64,000 nucleotides of DNA from DATLNM01 sp035536775 (GCA_035536775.1 DATLNM010000027.1:1-64000); one strand, 5' to 3'; positions 46,005 through 54,403 are shown, numbered from the stretch's first letter. Translations and numbers: made by a program. The notes: generated from the letters alone by a model not told the origin.

Positions 46005-46644
46005 CCTCGATCAGATAGGCAAGCCCGCGCTGACGCGTGCTGAAGATCTTCAGCCCTTCGCGTTGAAGGAGGCCGGCGACCACGCGACCTCGCACCAAGA
46101 GGCCGGGCGAGACCGTACCGTCGCGTGACCCGCGCCCGACCGGCATCGAGAGGGCCGCGATGAACAGCTTGCCGCCGGGGGCGAGCACACGGACGAGCTC
46201 CGCGAGCGCGCGTTCGGTCCCAGGTATGACCTGGAGGCCGTTCGATGAGGTTACGGCGGGGAACGAGCCGTCTGCAAAGGGCAGGTGGTGAGCATCGGCT
46301 TGGAGCACGACGAGGTTGGAGAGCCCTTTGTTTGCAGCCGCGGTGCGCGCCCGGCGAACCATGCCCTCGGCGATGTCGCAGGCCACGAGTATCCCGTCGT
46401 GTGCAGCTGCCGTCTCGACAGTGAAATAGCCCGTCCCCACCGGCATATCGAGGATCGGCCTTCGGCGGGCGTGCGCGGCTGCAGCCCGGCCGTGCTCGAG
46501 GATCACGTCGTTCATCCCGGGCGCGAACAATTTGAAAGACCCATGGACGACGAGCGGTTCGTAGAGCGACTTCGCCATCTTCGAGTAGATGGCCCCGATC
46601 GTGCGCTTGGAGCGCGAGGCCGTCGGAGTGTGGGGTTCGGTCAC
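45991..46644 (-). CDS. Class I SAM-dependent methyltransferase
   Basis: A 217-residue methyltransferase of the UbiE/Methyltransf_11 type. Motif I is LDMPVGTGYFTVE, followed by VACDIAEGMVRRAR, the post-I loop QADAHHLPFADGSFPAV, and the motif III region ELVRVLAPGGKLFI. The substrate is unknown. The GTG start at 46644 lies 4 nt after the LigD stop, so it is likely expressed with the DNA ligase gene. Confidence 0.88.
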   Translation of the reverse strand: MTEPHTPTASRSKRTIGAIYSKMAKSLYEPLVVHGSFKLFAPGMNDVILEHGRAAAAHARRRPILDMPVGTGYFTVETAAAHDGILVACDIAEGMVRRARTAAANKGLSNLVVLQADAHHLPFADGSFPAVTSSNGLQVIPGTERALAELVRVLAPGGKLFIAALSMPVGRGSRDGTVSPGLLVRGRVVAGLLQREGLKIFSTRQRGLAYLIEATKP

Positions 46645-46648
46645 CGCA

Positions 46649-48142
46649 TCACCGGCCGTCGAAGACCTCGAGGTTCTCGATGCGGCAGTCAGACGGGTCG
46701 GCTTTGCCCACCAAGCCCTTGAACGAGGGCGCGCGCAGGCGGTAGCCCGAGGTCACCTCCCGGTACTCGACCTTAGCGACGAGCTCAGGGCGCACCCACT
46801 GCGGGTTCTTGACGGTCTTACCGAAACGGGAGCGTGTTCCCGAAGGGTCCTCCACGAAGGGGCACTCATCGGTCGTGTGCTTCGCGAGCTCTTTCAGGAC
46901 TTCACTGAGGACCGCCTCGGTGAATCCGGTTCCAACGGACCCGAGGAACTCGAGGCCGCGATCCGAGTACGCCCCCACAAGGATCGAGCCGAAGGTGGAC
47001 GACCTGGACCCCTCGCCCTTGGACCAGCCTCCGATCACGACTTCGCTCTCGTAGACAGCCTTGACCTTCAACCACTCGCGTGTGCGGCGCCCGGGGCGGT
47101 ATGGCGACCCCAGCTTCTTGGCGACGATGCCTTCGAGCTTCTGCGCACACGCGATCTCGAACAGCGACGTGCCGTCACCGGTCGTGGTGGGGGAGACCTG
47201 GACGTTGTCAGACGGGACAACGATCTCTTCGAGGATCCGCTTGCGCTCCTCGATCGGCTTAGAAACGAGGCTCACATCGTCGAGGTAGAGGAGGTCGAAC
47301 GCGATGAAGGTCACCGGGATGCTCTTGGCGATGCGTTCGACCTCCTTCGGATTCTGGAGATTGATCCGGCTCTGTAGCCGTTCGAAGGAGGGGCGTCCGT
47401 TGTGCATCGCGACGACCTCTCCGTCGACGATCGCGTCGAGCGCTACCAGCCGTTCGTGAAGCCTGTGCAACTCGGGATAACTAGCGGTGATGTCATTGCG
47501 GTTGCGCGAATAGAGCGCGGTCTCGTCCGAGCACACCGCGAGGGCGCGCACGCCGTCCCACTTGACCTCGAACAGCCAGTCGTCACCGTCGAACGGTTCG
47601 GCGACGAGCGTCGCGAGCATCGGCGACGGCTCCGGCGGGGGGTCTGGATCGGGACGTTCCTGCTCTTTGAGGAACACGAGCCATTCGTTGTCTTTGTTCG
47701 TCTTGTGTGTGCGCACCATGTGCCATATGCCTTGCAGCCGCTCACCTTTCAGCCGGAACGTGAGCTTGTCCTCTTCTTGCTCGAGGACCTCGTACGTCCC
47801 GCGATCGAAGATGCGAACCTCGCCGGCGCCGTAGTTCCCTGCGGGGATCGTCCCGGAGAAGGAGCCGTATTCGAAGGGGTGGTCTTCGACGTGCACGGCG
47901 AGGTGCGGTTTGCCGCGCGCTCGTGGGAGGTTCTTCGGCACCGCCCATGACACGAGCACGGGAACCTTGCCGTTCATCATCTCGAGGCGCAGATCGAAGT
48001 GAAGCCGGCGCGCGTGATGTTGGTGGATCATGAAGGTCGGTCCGGGCCGCGCGGTCGTGGGGTCTACGTTGCCGTCGACCTCGGGTTGGGGCTCCGGCGT
48101 CCTGTCGAAAGAGCGCTTCTTCGAGTAGGTCTTCTCGGGCAC
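46649..48142 (-). CDS. ligD: LigD-type protein: 3'-phosphoesterase plus ATP-dependent DNA ligase
   Basis: A 497-residue protein with a LigD phosphoesterase domain (residues ~36-150, HQHHARRLHFDLRLE with the catalytic His pair) joined to an ATP-dependent ligase. The ligase has the AMP-accepting Lys in FEVKWDGVRA, the DGEVV block, FDLLYLDD, EGIVAKKLGSPY and a C-terminal OB fold. The usual LigD polymerase domain is absent here; a separate gene supplies it at 50914-51906. Together they would act in non-homologous end joining, but no Ku gene is visible. The GTG at 48142 is the only start that does not run into the divergent DUF72 gene. Confidence 0.92.
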   Translation of the reverse strand: MPEKTYSKKRSFDRTPEPQPEVDGNVDPTTARPGPTFMIHQHHARRLHFDLRLEMMNGKVPVLVSWAVPKNLPRARGKPHLAVHVEDHPFEYGSFSGTIPAGNYGAGEVRIFDRGTYEVLEQEEDKLTFRLKGERLQGIWHMVRTHKTNKDNEWLVFLKEQERPDPDPPPEPSPMLATLVAEPFDGDDWLFEVKWDGVRALAVCSDETALYSRNRNDITASYPELHRLHERLVALDAIVDGEVVAMHNGRPSFERLQSRINLQNPKEVERIAKSIPVTFIAFDLLYLDDVSLVSKPIEERKRILEEIVVPSDNVQVSPTTTGDGTSLFEIACAQKLEGIVAKKLGSPYRPGRRTREWLKVKAVYESEVVIGGWSKGEGSRSSTFGSILVGAYSDRGLEFLGSVGTGFTEAVLSEVLKELAKHTTDECPFVEDPSGTRSRFGKTVKNPQWVRPELVAKVEYREVTSGYRLRAPSFKGLVGKADPSDCRIENLEVFDGR

Positions 48143-48175
48143 GACGATATGTATACCGGTCCCTAAGCTGCCCAC

Positions 48176-48913
48176 ATGACGCTCTATATCGGCACGTCTG
48201 GCTGGGCGTTCCCGGAATGGAAACCGGCCTTCTACCCCCCTGAGCTGCCCAGGAGGGCGTGGCTGACCCACTATTCCTCGATCTTCAACACCTGCGAGGT
48301 GAACAACACGTTCCGGGCGCGTCCGGCCCCAGAGGTCGTCCGGCGGTGGGCGGCCGAGACACCGCCTGGATTCTCGTTCTCACTGAAAGCCAACCGCTTC
48401 ATCACCCACGGCAAGTCGATCGCTCCTGAGGGCAACCGGGCGGGCTACCTCTCGGGATTCATGGAGGTCGCCCGTGAGCTGGGCGACAAGCTGGGGACCT
48501 GTCTCTTCCAGTTCCCGCCCCACAGGGAACGCGATGACGACGATCTCGCCGCACTCCTGGCTGCGCTTCCGACCGACCCGCCGGTTGCGCTCGAGTTCCG
48601 GCACGAGTCGTGGCGGGCGCCTGAGGTCGAGGCCGCGATCGTCGACGCTGGGCATGTCCTGTGCTTCGCGGAATGGGAGGGCAGGGCGCCGGACCGTCTG
48701 CCGCCCGGTCGTATCGCCTACGTCAGGCTGCGCGGCGAGAGTTACTCCGACGGCCAGCGTGACGCTTGGCGTGAGCTTCTAATCGTGGAGGGAGCGCAGC
48801 GCGACGTGTACGCGTTCGGCAAACATGAAAGCACCGAGCCCGGCGATGTGACCGCCGGGCTCGGGTTCGCTAGATGGTTGACCGAGCGCCTCGCGCCCGG
48901 GACTAAGAGCTAG
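48176..48913 (+). CDS. DUF72 (YecE-type) protein
   Basis: A 245-residue DUF72 family protein with a TIM-barrel-like fold; its biochemical role is unknown. Family marks: IGTSGWAFPEWKPAFYPP, FNTCEVNNTFRARPAPE, KANRFITHGK, QFPPHRE, LEFRHESW, and YVRLRGESY. The start lies only 33 bases from the divergent LigD start, so one shared promoter element serves both. Its stop shares a CTAG with the convergent surface-protein gene. Confidence 0.9.
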   Translation: MTLYIGTSGWAFPEWKPAFYPPELPRRAWLTHYSSIFNTCEVNNTFRARPAPEVVRRWAAETPPGFSFSLKANRFITHGKSIAPEGNRAGYLSGFMEVARELGDKLGTCLFQFPPHRERDDDDLAALLAALPTDPPVALEFRHESWRAPEVEAAIVDAGHVLCFAEWEGRAPDRLPPGRIAYVRLRGESYSDGQRDAWRELLIVEGAQRDVYAFGKHESTEPGDVTAGLGFARWLTERLAPGTKS

Positions 48914-50628
48914 GGACGCACCGTCGACACGACGACCAGGCCGGAGCCGACGATGATGAGGCCGAGCAAGAGGAACGTCGTCACCCCTTCCACGCCAGTG
49001 AAGGGAAGCACCGTCCCAAACACCTGGACCGGCTGACGCTGGCGTGCAGCGGCGACCGCCGGCACACCCTCGTTCGTGATCCTGCTTCCGAGGACCTGGT
49101 CCTCGACGACGTCTGCAGTGACCTCGGTGCCGATCTCGGGGATAGACCCGAGCTGCTCGGAGAGGACCTCGTCGGCCACGACCTCGTCGGCCAAGACTTC
49201 GTCGGCTCCGAAGACAACCTCGAGGACGTCTTCGATGGTGACCTCAGGAGAAGTTGTCTCCTCCGCGGTCGTCTGCTCGGTAGCAACCTGTCCTGCAGCA
49301 ACCTCGGGCGGCACCTCGAGGGCGACCGAAGGCACGAACGGGACACCCGAGAACACCGCGGGGACGCTCGGAGGGGCCGTCGGAGGCGGGCAGTTGACCC
49401 AGAAGACCTTGCTCTTGCCGTCGGCGCCATTGGAGTAGGGCGTCGAGGTCTCGACCTTGATGTGGTAGCCCTGCTGGGGGTGAGGCGTCGCCCCACTGGA
49501 GTCGAACTGCGAGAACACGTACGTGGCGGTCGCCGACCCTGCGCTGACGTCGACCTGGTTGCTGTACATGGTGCCGCCGCCGGACGGCGCGTGGCCGGTG
49601 AAGGTCACGGTCGAGATGACGCCGGGGGCCTGGTCGAAGTTGTAGAAGTCGAGCTGGAAGACACAACCGACGTGGGGCTCGTTGCCCTTGCCGTCGTCGA
49701 ACTCTTCTCCGTCGATCTTGATGGTCCCGTTGTTGCCGGGGACGACGTCCTTGCGGCCCTTGCCATCCTTGTCGCCCTTGCCCTTGCCGTCGCCGCCGTT
49801 GCCACCGTTGCCGTTCCCACCACCGTTGCCGTTCCCGCCATCGTTGCCGTTGCCATTGCCGTTGCCATTGCCGTTGCCGTTGCCGTTGGAGTTTCCAGAG
49901 TTACCGGGGGCGTCGTCGGAGTGGCCCGGCGCGTTGCCGGAGTTCCCCGGAGTACCGCCGGACTGTCCGGGAGCGCTCCCGGAGTTGCCGGGGGAGCCAC
50001 CCGAGTTGCCGTTGCCGTTGCCGTTGCCATTGCCGTTGCCATTGCCGTTGCCGTTGCCATTGCCGTTGCCATTGCCGTTGCCATTGCCGTTGCCATTGCC
50101 ATTGCCGTTGCCGTTGCCATTGCCGTTGCCGTTGCCGTTGCCGGGAGCCTGACCCTTGGCGCTGCCACCGTCGTCCTTGGTCTGGCCGGGCGCCTCGTCC
50201 TTCGCGCCACCGGCGTTGCTCTCGTTGGAAGGCTCACCTTCAGCTTGACTGTTGTCGTTGGACTGGCCTGGCGCTTCGTCGTTCGCGCCGCCTTCATCGT
50301 TGGTCTGGCCGGGAGCCTCGTCCTTGGCGCTTTCCCCTTCGTCCTTGGTCTGGCCGGGGGCCTCTTCGCTCGCCCCACCGTTCCCGCCGTCTGAGTTGCT
50401 GCCGCCGTCGTTGGTCTGGCCGGGCGCCTGGTCGTTCGCGCCGCCGCCGTTGGTCTGGCCGGGCGCCTGATCGGAGTTCCCGCCCTGACCAGGGTCAGGG
50501 TTGCCCCCGCCTTGGGCCGGTGCCGAGTCTCCGTGCCCTGGAGCGTGGTCTGCGAGGGCGACAGGTGCCAACGCGAGACTGAGTGCAAGGATGAGCGCTA
50601 CGAGCGCCGCTAATTTCGAGACCTTCAC
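48910..50628 (-). CDS. LPFTG-anchored surface protein with APGQ and Asn-Gly repeats
   Basis: A 572-residue exported protein. A signal peptide covers residues ~1-27 (start GTG 50628, with GGGAGG just upstream). Then come six APGQ-type units (EAPGQTKDEG and variants), a long Gly-Asn repeat, a mixed spacer with GNSG, and a second Gly-Asn block. A folded domain of ~100 residues (HVGCVFQLDFYNFDQAPG) and a Val/Glu-rich stretch follow. The C-terminus is LPFTG (residues 541-545), a hydrophobic stretch and a short tail ending in Arg-Pro: an LPxTG-like sortase signal. It should be a cell-wall-linked stalk protein. No sortase gene is visible. Confidence 0.85.
   Translation of the reverse strand: MKVSKLAALVALILALSLALAPVALADHAPGHGDSAPAQGGGNPDPGQGGNSDQAPGQTNGGGANDQAPGQTNDGGSNSDGGNGGASEEAPGQTKDEGESAKDEAPGQTNDEGGANDEAPGQSNDNSQAEGEPSNESNAGGAKDEAPGQTKDDGGSAKGQAPGNGNGNGNGNGNGNGNGNGNGNGNGNGNGNGNGNGNGNGNGNGNGNSGGSPGNSGSAPGQSGGTPGNSGNAPGHSDDAPGNSGNSNGNGNGNGNGNGNGNDGGNGNGGGNGNGGNGGDGKGKGDKDGKGRKDVVPGNNGTIKIDGEEFDDGKGNEPHVGCVFQLDFYNFDQAPGVISTVTFTGHAPSGGGTMYSNQVDVSAGSATATYVFSQFDSSGATPHPQQGYHIKVETSTPYSNGADGKSKVFWVNCPPPTAPPSVPAVFSGVPFVPSVALEVPPEVAAGQVATEQTTAEETTSPEVTIEDVLEVVFGADEVLADEVVADEVLSEQLGSIPEIGTEVTADVVEDQVLGSRITNEGVPAVAAARQRQPVQVFGTVLPFTGVEGVTTFLLLGLIIVGSGLVVVSTVRP
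49840..50150 (-). repeat. Asn-Gly coding tandem repeats (CCATTG/CCGTTG units)
   Basis: Two blocks of six-base units encode runs of Gly-Asn: about 49840-49890 and about 50000-50148. Variation between GGCAAT and GGCAAC units on the coding strand shows a mixture of copies. Length is prone to change by slippage. The repeats encode protein; I see no CRISPR or satellite character. Confidence 0.9.
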
Positions 50629-50913
50629 AACATCCTCCCTGGCTCGCCACATTGCGTTAAGTGATTGCCCCACTACGTTCCGTAGCTGCGGGTTTTCCCG
50701 CTTCGCGATGCTTCAAACCCACGATTTTCGGACAATTTTCACGAGCGTTCGAGCGGTGGGGGGAGGCCAACGAGCCCGGCCTTTTGGGCGGTACGGAGAG
50801 GGGGGAGAGCGGGTGACCCTTCCCTTTACCTTTACTGTTAGCGCTACCGTCGGACCTTGTCTTTCCGGCACATCGTGACCGGGGCTGGGCTCCCCCTTTG
50901 GTCTCGGTGCCAG
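50629..50913. other. 285-bp intergenic leader of the LPFTG protein gene
   Basis: This is the longest gap in the window. It lies between the LPFTG gene start and the LigD polymerase stop, both on the minus strand, so it should hold the promoter and leader of the surface gene. Read on the minus strand it contains GCGGG-AAAA-CCCGC and CTACG-GAA-CGTAG hairpins near 50670-50700. These could be leader structures. I could not match a known riboswitch. Confidence 0.35.
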
Positions 50914-51906
50914 TCAGGTCTTGATGACTCGGGCCTTGCGCGGCTGCGCGCCGAGCTCGGCGATCGCGCGGGTCAACGACTGCCCCGGCCCTTCGGCGAC
51001 GGGAAGGAAGGGATCTCCGACCTCTGCGATGCGCGCGAAGACCGTCTCCATGTCGAACTCGCTCGGGGCGACGTCAGAGACCTCCGCCCATCGGAGCGGC
51101 GTCGAGACAGTTCCCCCAGGTTCGGGGCGCACGGAGTAAGCCGCTGCGATGTTGGCTCCCTCGCGGTTCATGTTGACGTCGAGGAACACCTTGCCGGTCC
51201 GCTTCTTGACCTCCCATTCGAGGGTTGTCGTCTCGGGATCAGCCGTGTGCACGAGATCGGAGACCTCGCCAACGAACCCCCGCACCATGTCGTAATCGAT
51301 CGTTCCGTCGAGCGGCACCATGATCTGCATGCCGGTCGCGCCGGAAGTCTTCGGATAGGCAACGATCCCGAGCTTGTCCAGGACGACCTTGATCAAAGCG
51401 GCGACGTGCGCGACCTCGGGCCACCCGGCCGGTTCGAACGGATCGAGATCGAAGAACGCATAGGACGGATGTGTCTGGTTCTCGCCGCGCGCGTGCAACG
51501 GGTGGAACTCGATACATCCGAGATTGGCGATCCACAACATCTGGGTGACGTCGTGGACGGTCAAGAAGTTGATGATCTTCGTGCCGGCCTCGGCCGCGAC
51601 TGGGAGGGTAGGCATCCACGGCGGTCGGTGGGCGGGAGCGTTTTTTTCGTAGAAGAACTCCTCGTCGACCCCGTTCGGCATCCGTTTCAGCGTCAATGGC
51701 CGGTCGTGGACGTGGGGAAGCATCGTCGGTGAGACGTTGAAGTAGTAGGTGAGGAGGTCTCCCTTGGTGAGGCCCTCGCGAGGCCAGTAGACCTTGTCGA
51801 GGTTGCTGAGCCGAAGCTCGCGATCCCCCGCTCGTGCGATCCACCGGTCGCCCTTCTTCACGACGGGGAGCTCCACGGGGAACTCGAGAGTCGTGAAGGG
51901 TTTCAT
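50914..51906 (-). CDS. ligD: Stand-alone LigD polymerase (primase-like) domain protein
   Basis: A 330-residue protein equal to the polymerase domain of LigD, an archaeo-eukaryotic primase-like enzyme that fills gaps or adds nucleotides during end joining. Visible blocks: LSNLDKVYWPREGLTKGDLL, catalytic FFDLDPFEPAGW (two Asp), TSGATGMQIMVPL, and FLDVNMNREGANIAAAYSVR with the third Asp. The family usually has ~290-300 residues; the extra N-terminus is minor. No ribosome site precedes the ATG at 51906, and a strong hairpin lies just upstream. It is separated from its ligase partner by the DUF72 and surface-protein genes. Confidence 0.9.
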   Translation of the reverse strand: MKPFTTLEFPVELPVVKKGDRWIARAGDRELRLSNLDKVYWPREGLTKGDLLTYYFNVSPTMLPHVHDRPLTLKRMPNGVDEEFFYEKNAPAHRPPWMPTLPVAAEAGTKIINFLTVHDVTQMLWIANLGCIEFHPLHARGENQTHPSYAFFDLDPFEPAGWPEVAHVAALIKVVLDKLGIVAYPKTSGATGMQIMVPLDGTIDYDMVRGFVGEVSDLVHTADPETTTLEWEVKKRTGKVFLDVNMNREGANIAAAYSVRPEPGGTVSTPLRWAEVSDVAPSEFDMETVFARIAEVGDPFLPVAEGPGQSLTRAIAELGAQPRKARVIKT

Positions 51907-51916
51907 CTGTGAGGAG

Positions 51917-51945
51917 GGCGGGGGGTGGCTTCGCCACCCCCCGCC
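51917..51945 (-). terminator. GC-rich hairpin between the aquaporin and LigD polymerase genes
   Basis: GGCGGGGGGTGG (51917-51928) pairs with CCACCCCCCGCC (51934-51945), a perfect 12-bp stem around CTTCG. It sits six bases after the aquaporin stop and ten bases before the polymerase start, with no T-run. It could both end the aquaporin transcript and limit ribosome access to the polymerase gene. Confidence 0.6.
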
Positions 51946-51951
51946 ATCACA

Positions 51952-53055
51952 TCAAGCGTCTGGGTCCTTGTCGCGCGTGGGCCACGAGGTTTTAGGCGCC
52001 TCGGTGCCAGTTGTGCCCATCGTGTCCGTCGTGCCGGTGGTGGTACGAGTCGTGGTCCCGGTCGTCTCGGCGACGTCCCAGGACGACGTCCGCCGTGGCT
52101 CCGGCTCCGGCTCCGGCTCGGACTCACCGGGGCGAGTCCCGCCGGTTGCAGCGCCTGGGGACGGCGCGGGCGAGAACCGTTCAAGACCGGAGATGCTCTC
52201 GTAGAGCAATGCTGCCGCAGATCCACCTACGAGGGGTCCAAGAGCGTACGCGGCGAGGTCTTTCCACGGGATGTTGCCGACGTCGTAGTCCAGGAACTCT
52301 CCGGCGCCCCAAGAAGCCACGAGCGGACCGAGCGCACGGGCGAAGTTGGCCGAACCCCCAGTAGCACTTGCGGTAACGATGATGCCGGCCGCGAGCGCAA
52401 GGCCTATCCCCAGGCCCGAGAAACCCTTGGGCGCCCGAGGGTCGACCGCCACCGCCATGATCGCGGTGACGAGGATGAACGTTATGAACGCCTCGGCGAG
52501 CAGGGCCTGTTGGAACCCGACCCCCTCGGCCAGTCTCGGCGCGCCCAGAAGGATGTCGCTGCCCCCAACGCTCACCCCGCTTTTGCCGTAGATGCCGGCG
52601 ACGACGACTGAACCGGCGATCGCGCCGAGGATCTGTACGAGCCAGTAGGGGACGACCTCGGCCCAGCGGAAGCGGCGGGTCACTGCGAGCGCGAACGTGA
52701 CCGCCGGGTTGAAGTGTGCGCCCGAGACGCCGCCCAATGCGTATACGAGGACTGCGAGGGCACCCGCGAACGCGAATGCGACAGGAAGGATGTCCGAGAA
52801 CGTATTGGCGAGCAATGCCGTGAAGATCTGATCCTGCCCCGGAGCACCGGCGAGCAGCGCTCGAAGATCTTCGAGCCCGGCGGCAGGTCCGATGCCGAAG
52901 ACCGTGGCGGCCCCCGTTCCGATGGCCACGAACAGCAGCGTTCCCAGGAACTCCGCGGTCAGCCTGCGGCCCAGGGGCGCTTCTTCCTCCTCTTCATAGA
53001 GGTCGAGCTCGGGATCGGTGCGCCCAAGGCTCAGTTCATCGCGGGCTACGGCCAA
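51952..53055 (-). CDS. Aquaporin/glycerol-facilitator family channel with divergent second motif
   Basis: A 367-residue MIP-family channel. Six membrane segments run from about residue 35 to 285. The first pore motif is canonical (SGAHFNPAVT). The second, GGSANFARALGP, reads Asn-Phe-Ala instead of Asn-Pro-Ala, so the pore half-helix is altered. An acidic N-terminal stretch (YEEEEEAP) and a C-terminal tail of ~70 residues rich in Thr, Pro, Glu and Arg are unusual additions. The start is a TTG preceded by AGGAGG. It should conduct water or small neutral solutes; the altered motif makes selectivity uncertain. Confidence 0.82.
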   Translation of the reverse strand: MAVARDELSLGRTDPELDLYEEEEEAPLGRRLTAEFLGTLLFVAIGTGAATVFGIGPAAGLEDLRALLAGAPGQDQIFTALLANTFSDILPVAFAFAGALAVLVYALGGVSGAHFNPAVTFALAVTRRFRWAEVVPYWLVQILGAIAGSVVVAGIYGKSGVSVGGSDILLGAPRLAEGVGFQQALLAEAFITFILVTAIMAVAVDPRAPKGFSGLGIGLALAAGIIVTASATGGSANFARALGPLVASWGAGEFLDYDVGNIPWKDLAAYALGPLVGGSAAALLYESISGLERFSPAPSPGAATGGTRPGESEPEPEPEPRRTSSWDVAETTGTTTRTTTGTTDTMGTTGTEAPKTSWPTRDKDPDA

Positions 53056-53105
53056 GTGAGCCCTCCTTTCAGTCGTCGATAAGAGCGGTAAGACGTGAAG
53101 TTGCC

Positions 53106-53612
53106 CTAGTCCACCACACTTGATGCCCCACGGTGTGTCGTGTCACCCGAAGACACCGCGAGCGCGTGTCTCAAGACGGGCTTGAGAGCCTCGAGGCCCT
53201 CCTCGACAGCGGCGGCGCTGCCGGGCAGGTTGATGATGAGTGTCGATCCCCGTAACCCCGCGATCCCGCGGGAGAGTGCCGCCAGCGGCGTCTTCTCGAG
53301 ACCGCGGAGCCTCAGGAGCTCGGCGAGGCCGGGAGCGGGTCGATCGAGCACCGCGGAAGTCGCCTCGGGCGTGACGTCGCGGGGCCCGAGACCGGTCCCA
53401 CCCGTTGTCACCACGAGATCGGCCCCTGCGTCACAGAGACGGACGAGCTCTGCTTCGATCTCGCCGGCATCGTCCGGCACCACTGTTTGCTCCAGGATCT
53501 CGATGCCCGCCGCGCTCAGACCCGCGACTGCAAGTGGACCGGAGCGGTCCGTCGCGTCCCCCGAGGCTACGGAGTCGCTGATCGTGATGACGGCCGCGCG
53601 CGGCGACGTCAA
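53106..53612 (-). CDS. MogA/MoaB-family molybdopterin biosynthesis protein
   Basis: A 168-residue MogA/MoaB/Cnx1G-like domain that binds and adenylates molybdopterin before molybdenum insertion. Motifs: VITISDSVASGDATDRSGP at the start, TTGGTGLGPRDVTPEAT, and SRGIAGLRGSTLIINLPGSA near the C-terminus. The start is a TTG at 53612 that overlaps the preceding stop (TTGA). It is the last gene of the moaA-moaE-SDR chain. The MogA versus MoaB subtype cannot be decided from sequence alone. Confidence 0.9.
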   Translation of the reverse strand: MTSPRAAVITISDSVASGDATDRSGPLAVAGLSAAGIEILEQTVVPDDAGEIEAELVRLCDAGADLVVTTGGTGLGPRDVTPEATSAVLDRPAPGLAELLRLRGLEKTPLAALSRGIAGLRGSTLIINLPGSAAAVEEGLEALKPVLRHALAVSSGDTTHRGASSVVD

Positions 53613-54403
53613 GTCAGCAGTCCGTCGAGCATCCCGCCGTCGATCGTGACGGTGATGCCCGTGAGATACGACGCGCGGTCCGAGGCGAGGAACGCGACGA
53701 CGTCGCCGAGCTCCTCGGTACGGCCGTATCTCCGTAGAGGGATGCCGGCTTGCGATTCGGCGCGCACGTCCTCCTCGGCGCGTCCGGTCGCCGAGGCCCT
53801 CATCGCGTCGAGGGCTGCGAGACGCGGAGTGCCGATCCGACCCGGCGCTACACACAAGACTCGGATGCCGTCGGGCCCGAGCTCCTTCGAGAGCGTTTTC
53901 GCGAGTCCTGTTACTCCTGCACGCATCATGTTGCTGAGAAGGAGGCCGTCGATGACTTCTTTCGCGGACCATGACGTGATGTAGATCAGACATCCACGTC
54001 CGCGCTCACGCATGCCGTCGACAACGGCCTTGGTCAGATGCCACGCGGACGAGAGCGTGATGTCGAACGCGCCGCGCAACGCCGCGTCATCCAGCGACCC
54101 GAACGGACCGGGAGGCGGCCCACCTGAGTTCGATACGAGGACGTCGATCGGTCCGAGTTTGTCCGCGACCGCGCGAGCGGCTGGAGCGATGTCGTCGTGC
54201 TTCGTGACATCGAGCGGGACGGCCAGCGTCTGCATCTTCGTAGTGCGGGCGACATCATCTGCGGCATTGACGAGATTCTCAGGGTCACGCGCCGACATGC
54301 CGACGGCCATCCCTTCTGCTGCCAGCGACCGCGCACAGGCCAATCCGAGCCCTGAAGAGGCTCCCAGGACCCACGCGACTCGACCTTCGAGACCGAGATC
54401 CAT
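53609..54403 (-). CDS. Atypical SDR without the catalytic Tyr, inside the molybdopterin operon
   Basis: A 264-residue SDR-fold protein. The nucleotide-binding motif is GASSGLG and the NNAG block reads SNSGG (VSNSGGPPPG). At the active site the normal YxxxK is replaced: SNMMRAG aligns with YSASKHA, placing Ser for Tyr and Arg for Lys. This matches what I know of the beta-ketoacyl-reductase-like SDR subgroup that lacks the full catalytic tetrad. The ATG at 54403 overlaps the moaE stop and the stop overlaps the mogA-type start. It may bind NAD(P) or a metabolite without catalysis, or use other residues. Confidence 0.85.
   Translation of the reverse strand: MDLGLEGRVAWVLGASSGLGLACARSLAAEGMAVGMSARDPENLVNAADDVARTTKMQTLAVPLDVTKHDDIAPAARAVADKLGPIDVLVSNSGGPPPGPFGSLDDAALRGAFDITLSSAWHLTKAVVDGMRERGRGCLIYITSWSAKEVIDGLLLSNMMRAGVTGLAKTLSKELGPDGIRVLCVAPGRIGTPRLAALDAMRASATGRAEEDVRAESQAGIPLRRYGRTEELGDVVAFLASDRASYLTGITVTIDGGMLDGLLT

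Noticed and set aside
49840..50150. Possible CRISPR array
   Set aside because: Six-base tandem units with no conserved repeat-spacer alternation and no cas genes; the unit encodes Asn-Gly.
49462..50394. Plus-strand Val/Ala-rich frame over the Asn-Gly repeats
   Set aside because: An artefact of the hexamer repeat read backwards; the minus-strand frame has a signal peptide and LPFTG.
50629..50913. Known riboswitch (cyclic-di-GMP or cyclic-di-AMP type) in the LPFTG leader
   Set aside because: The two small hairpins are present but the conserved loops of those classes could not be aligned by eye. A covariance search would decide it.
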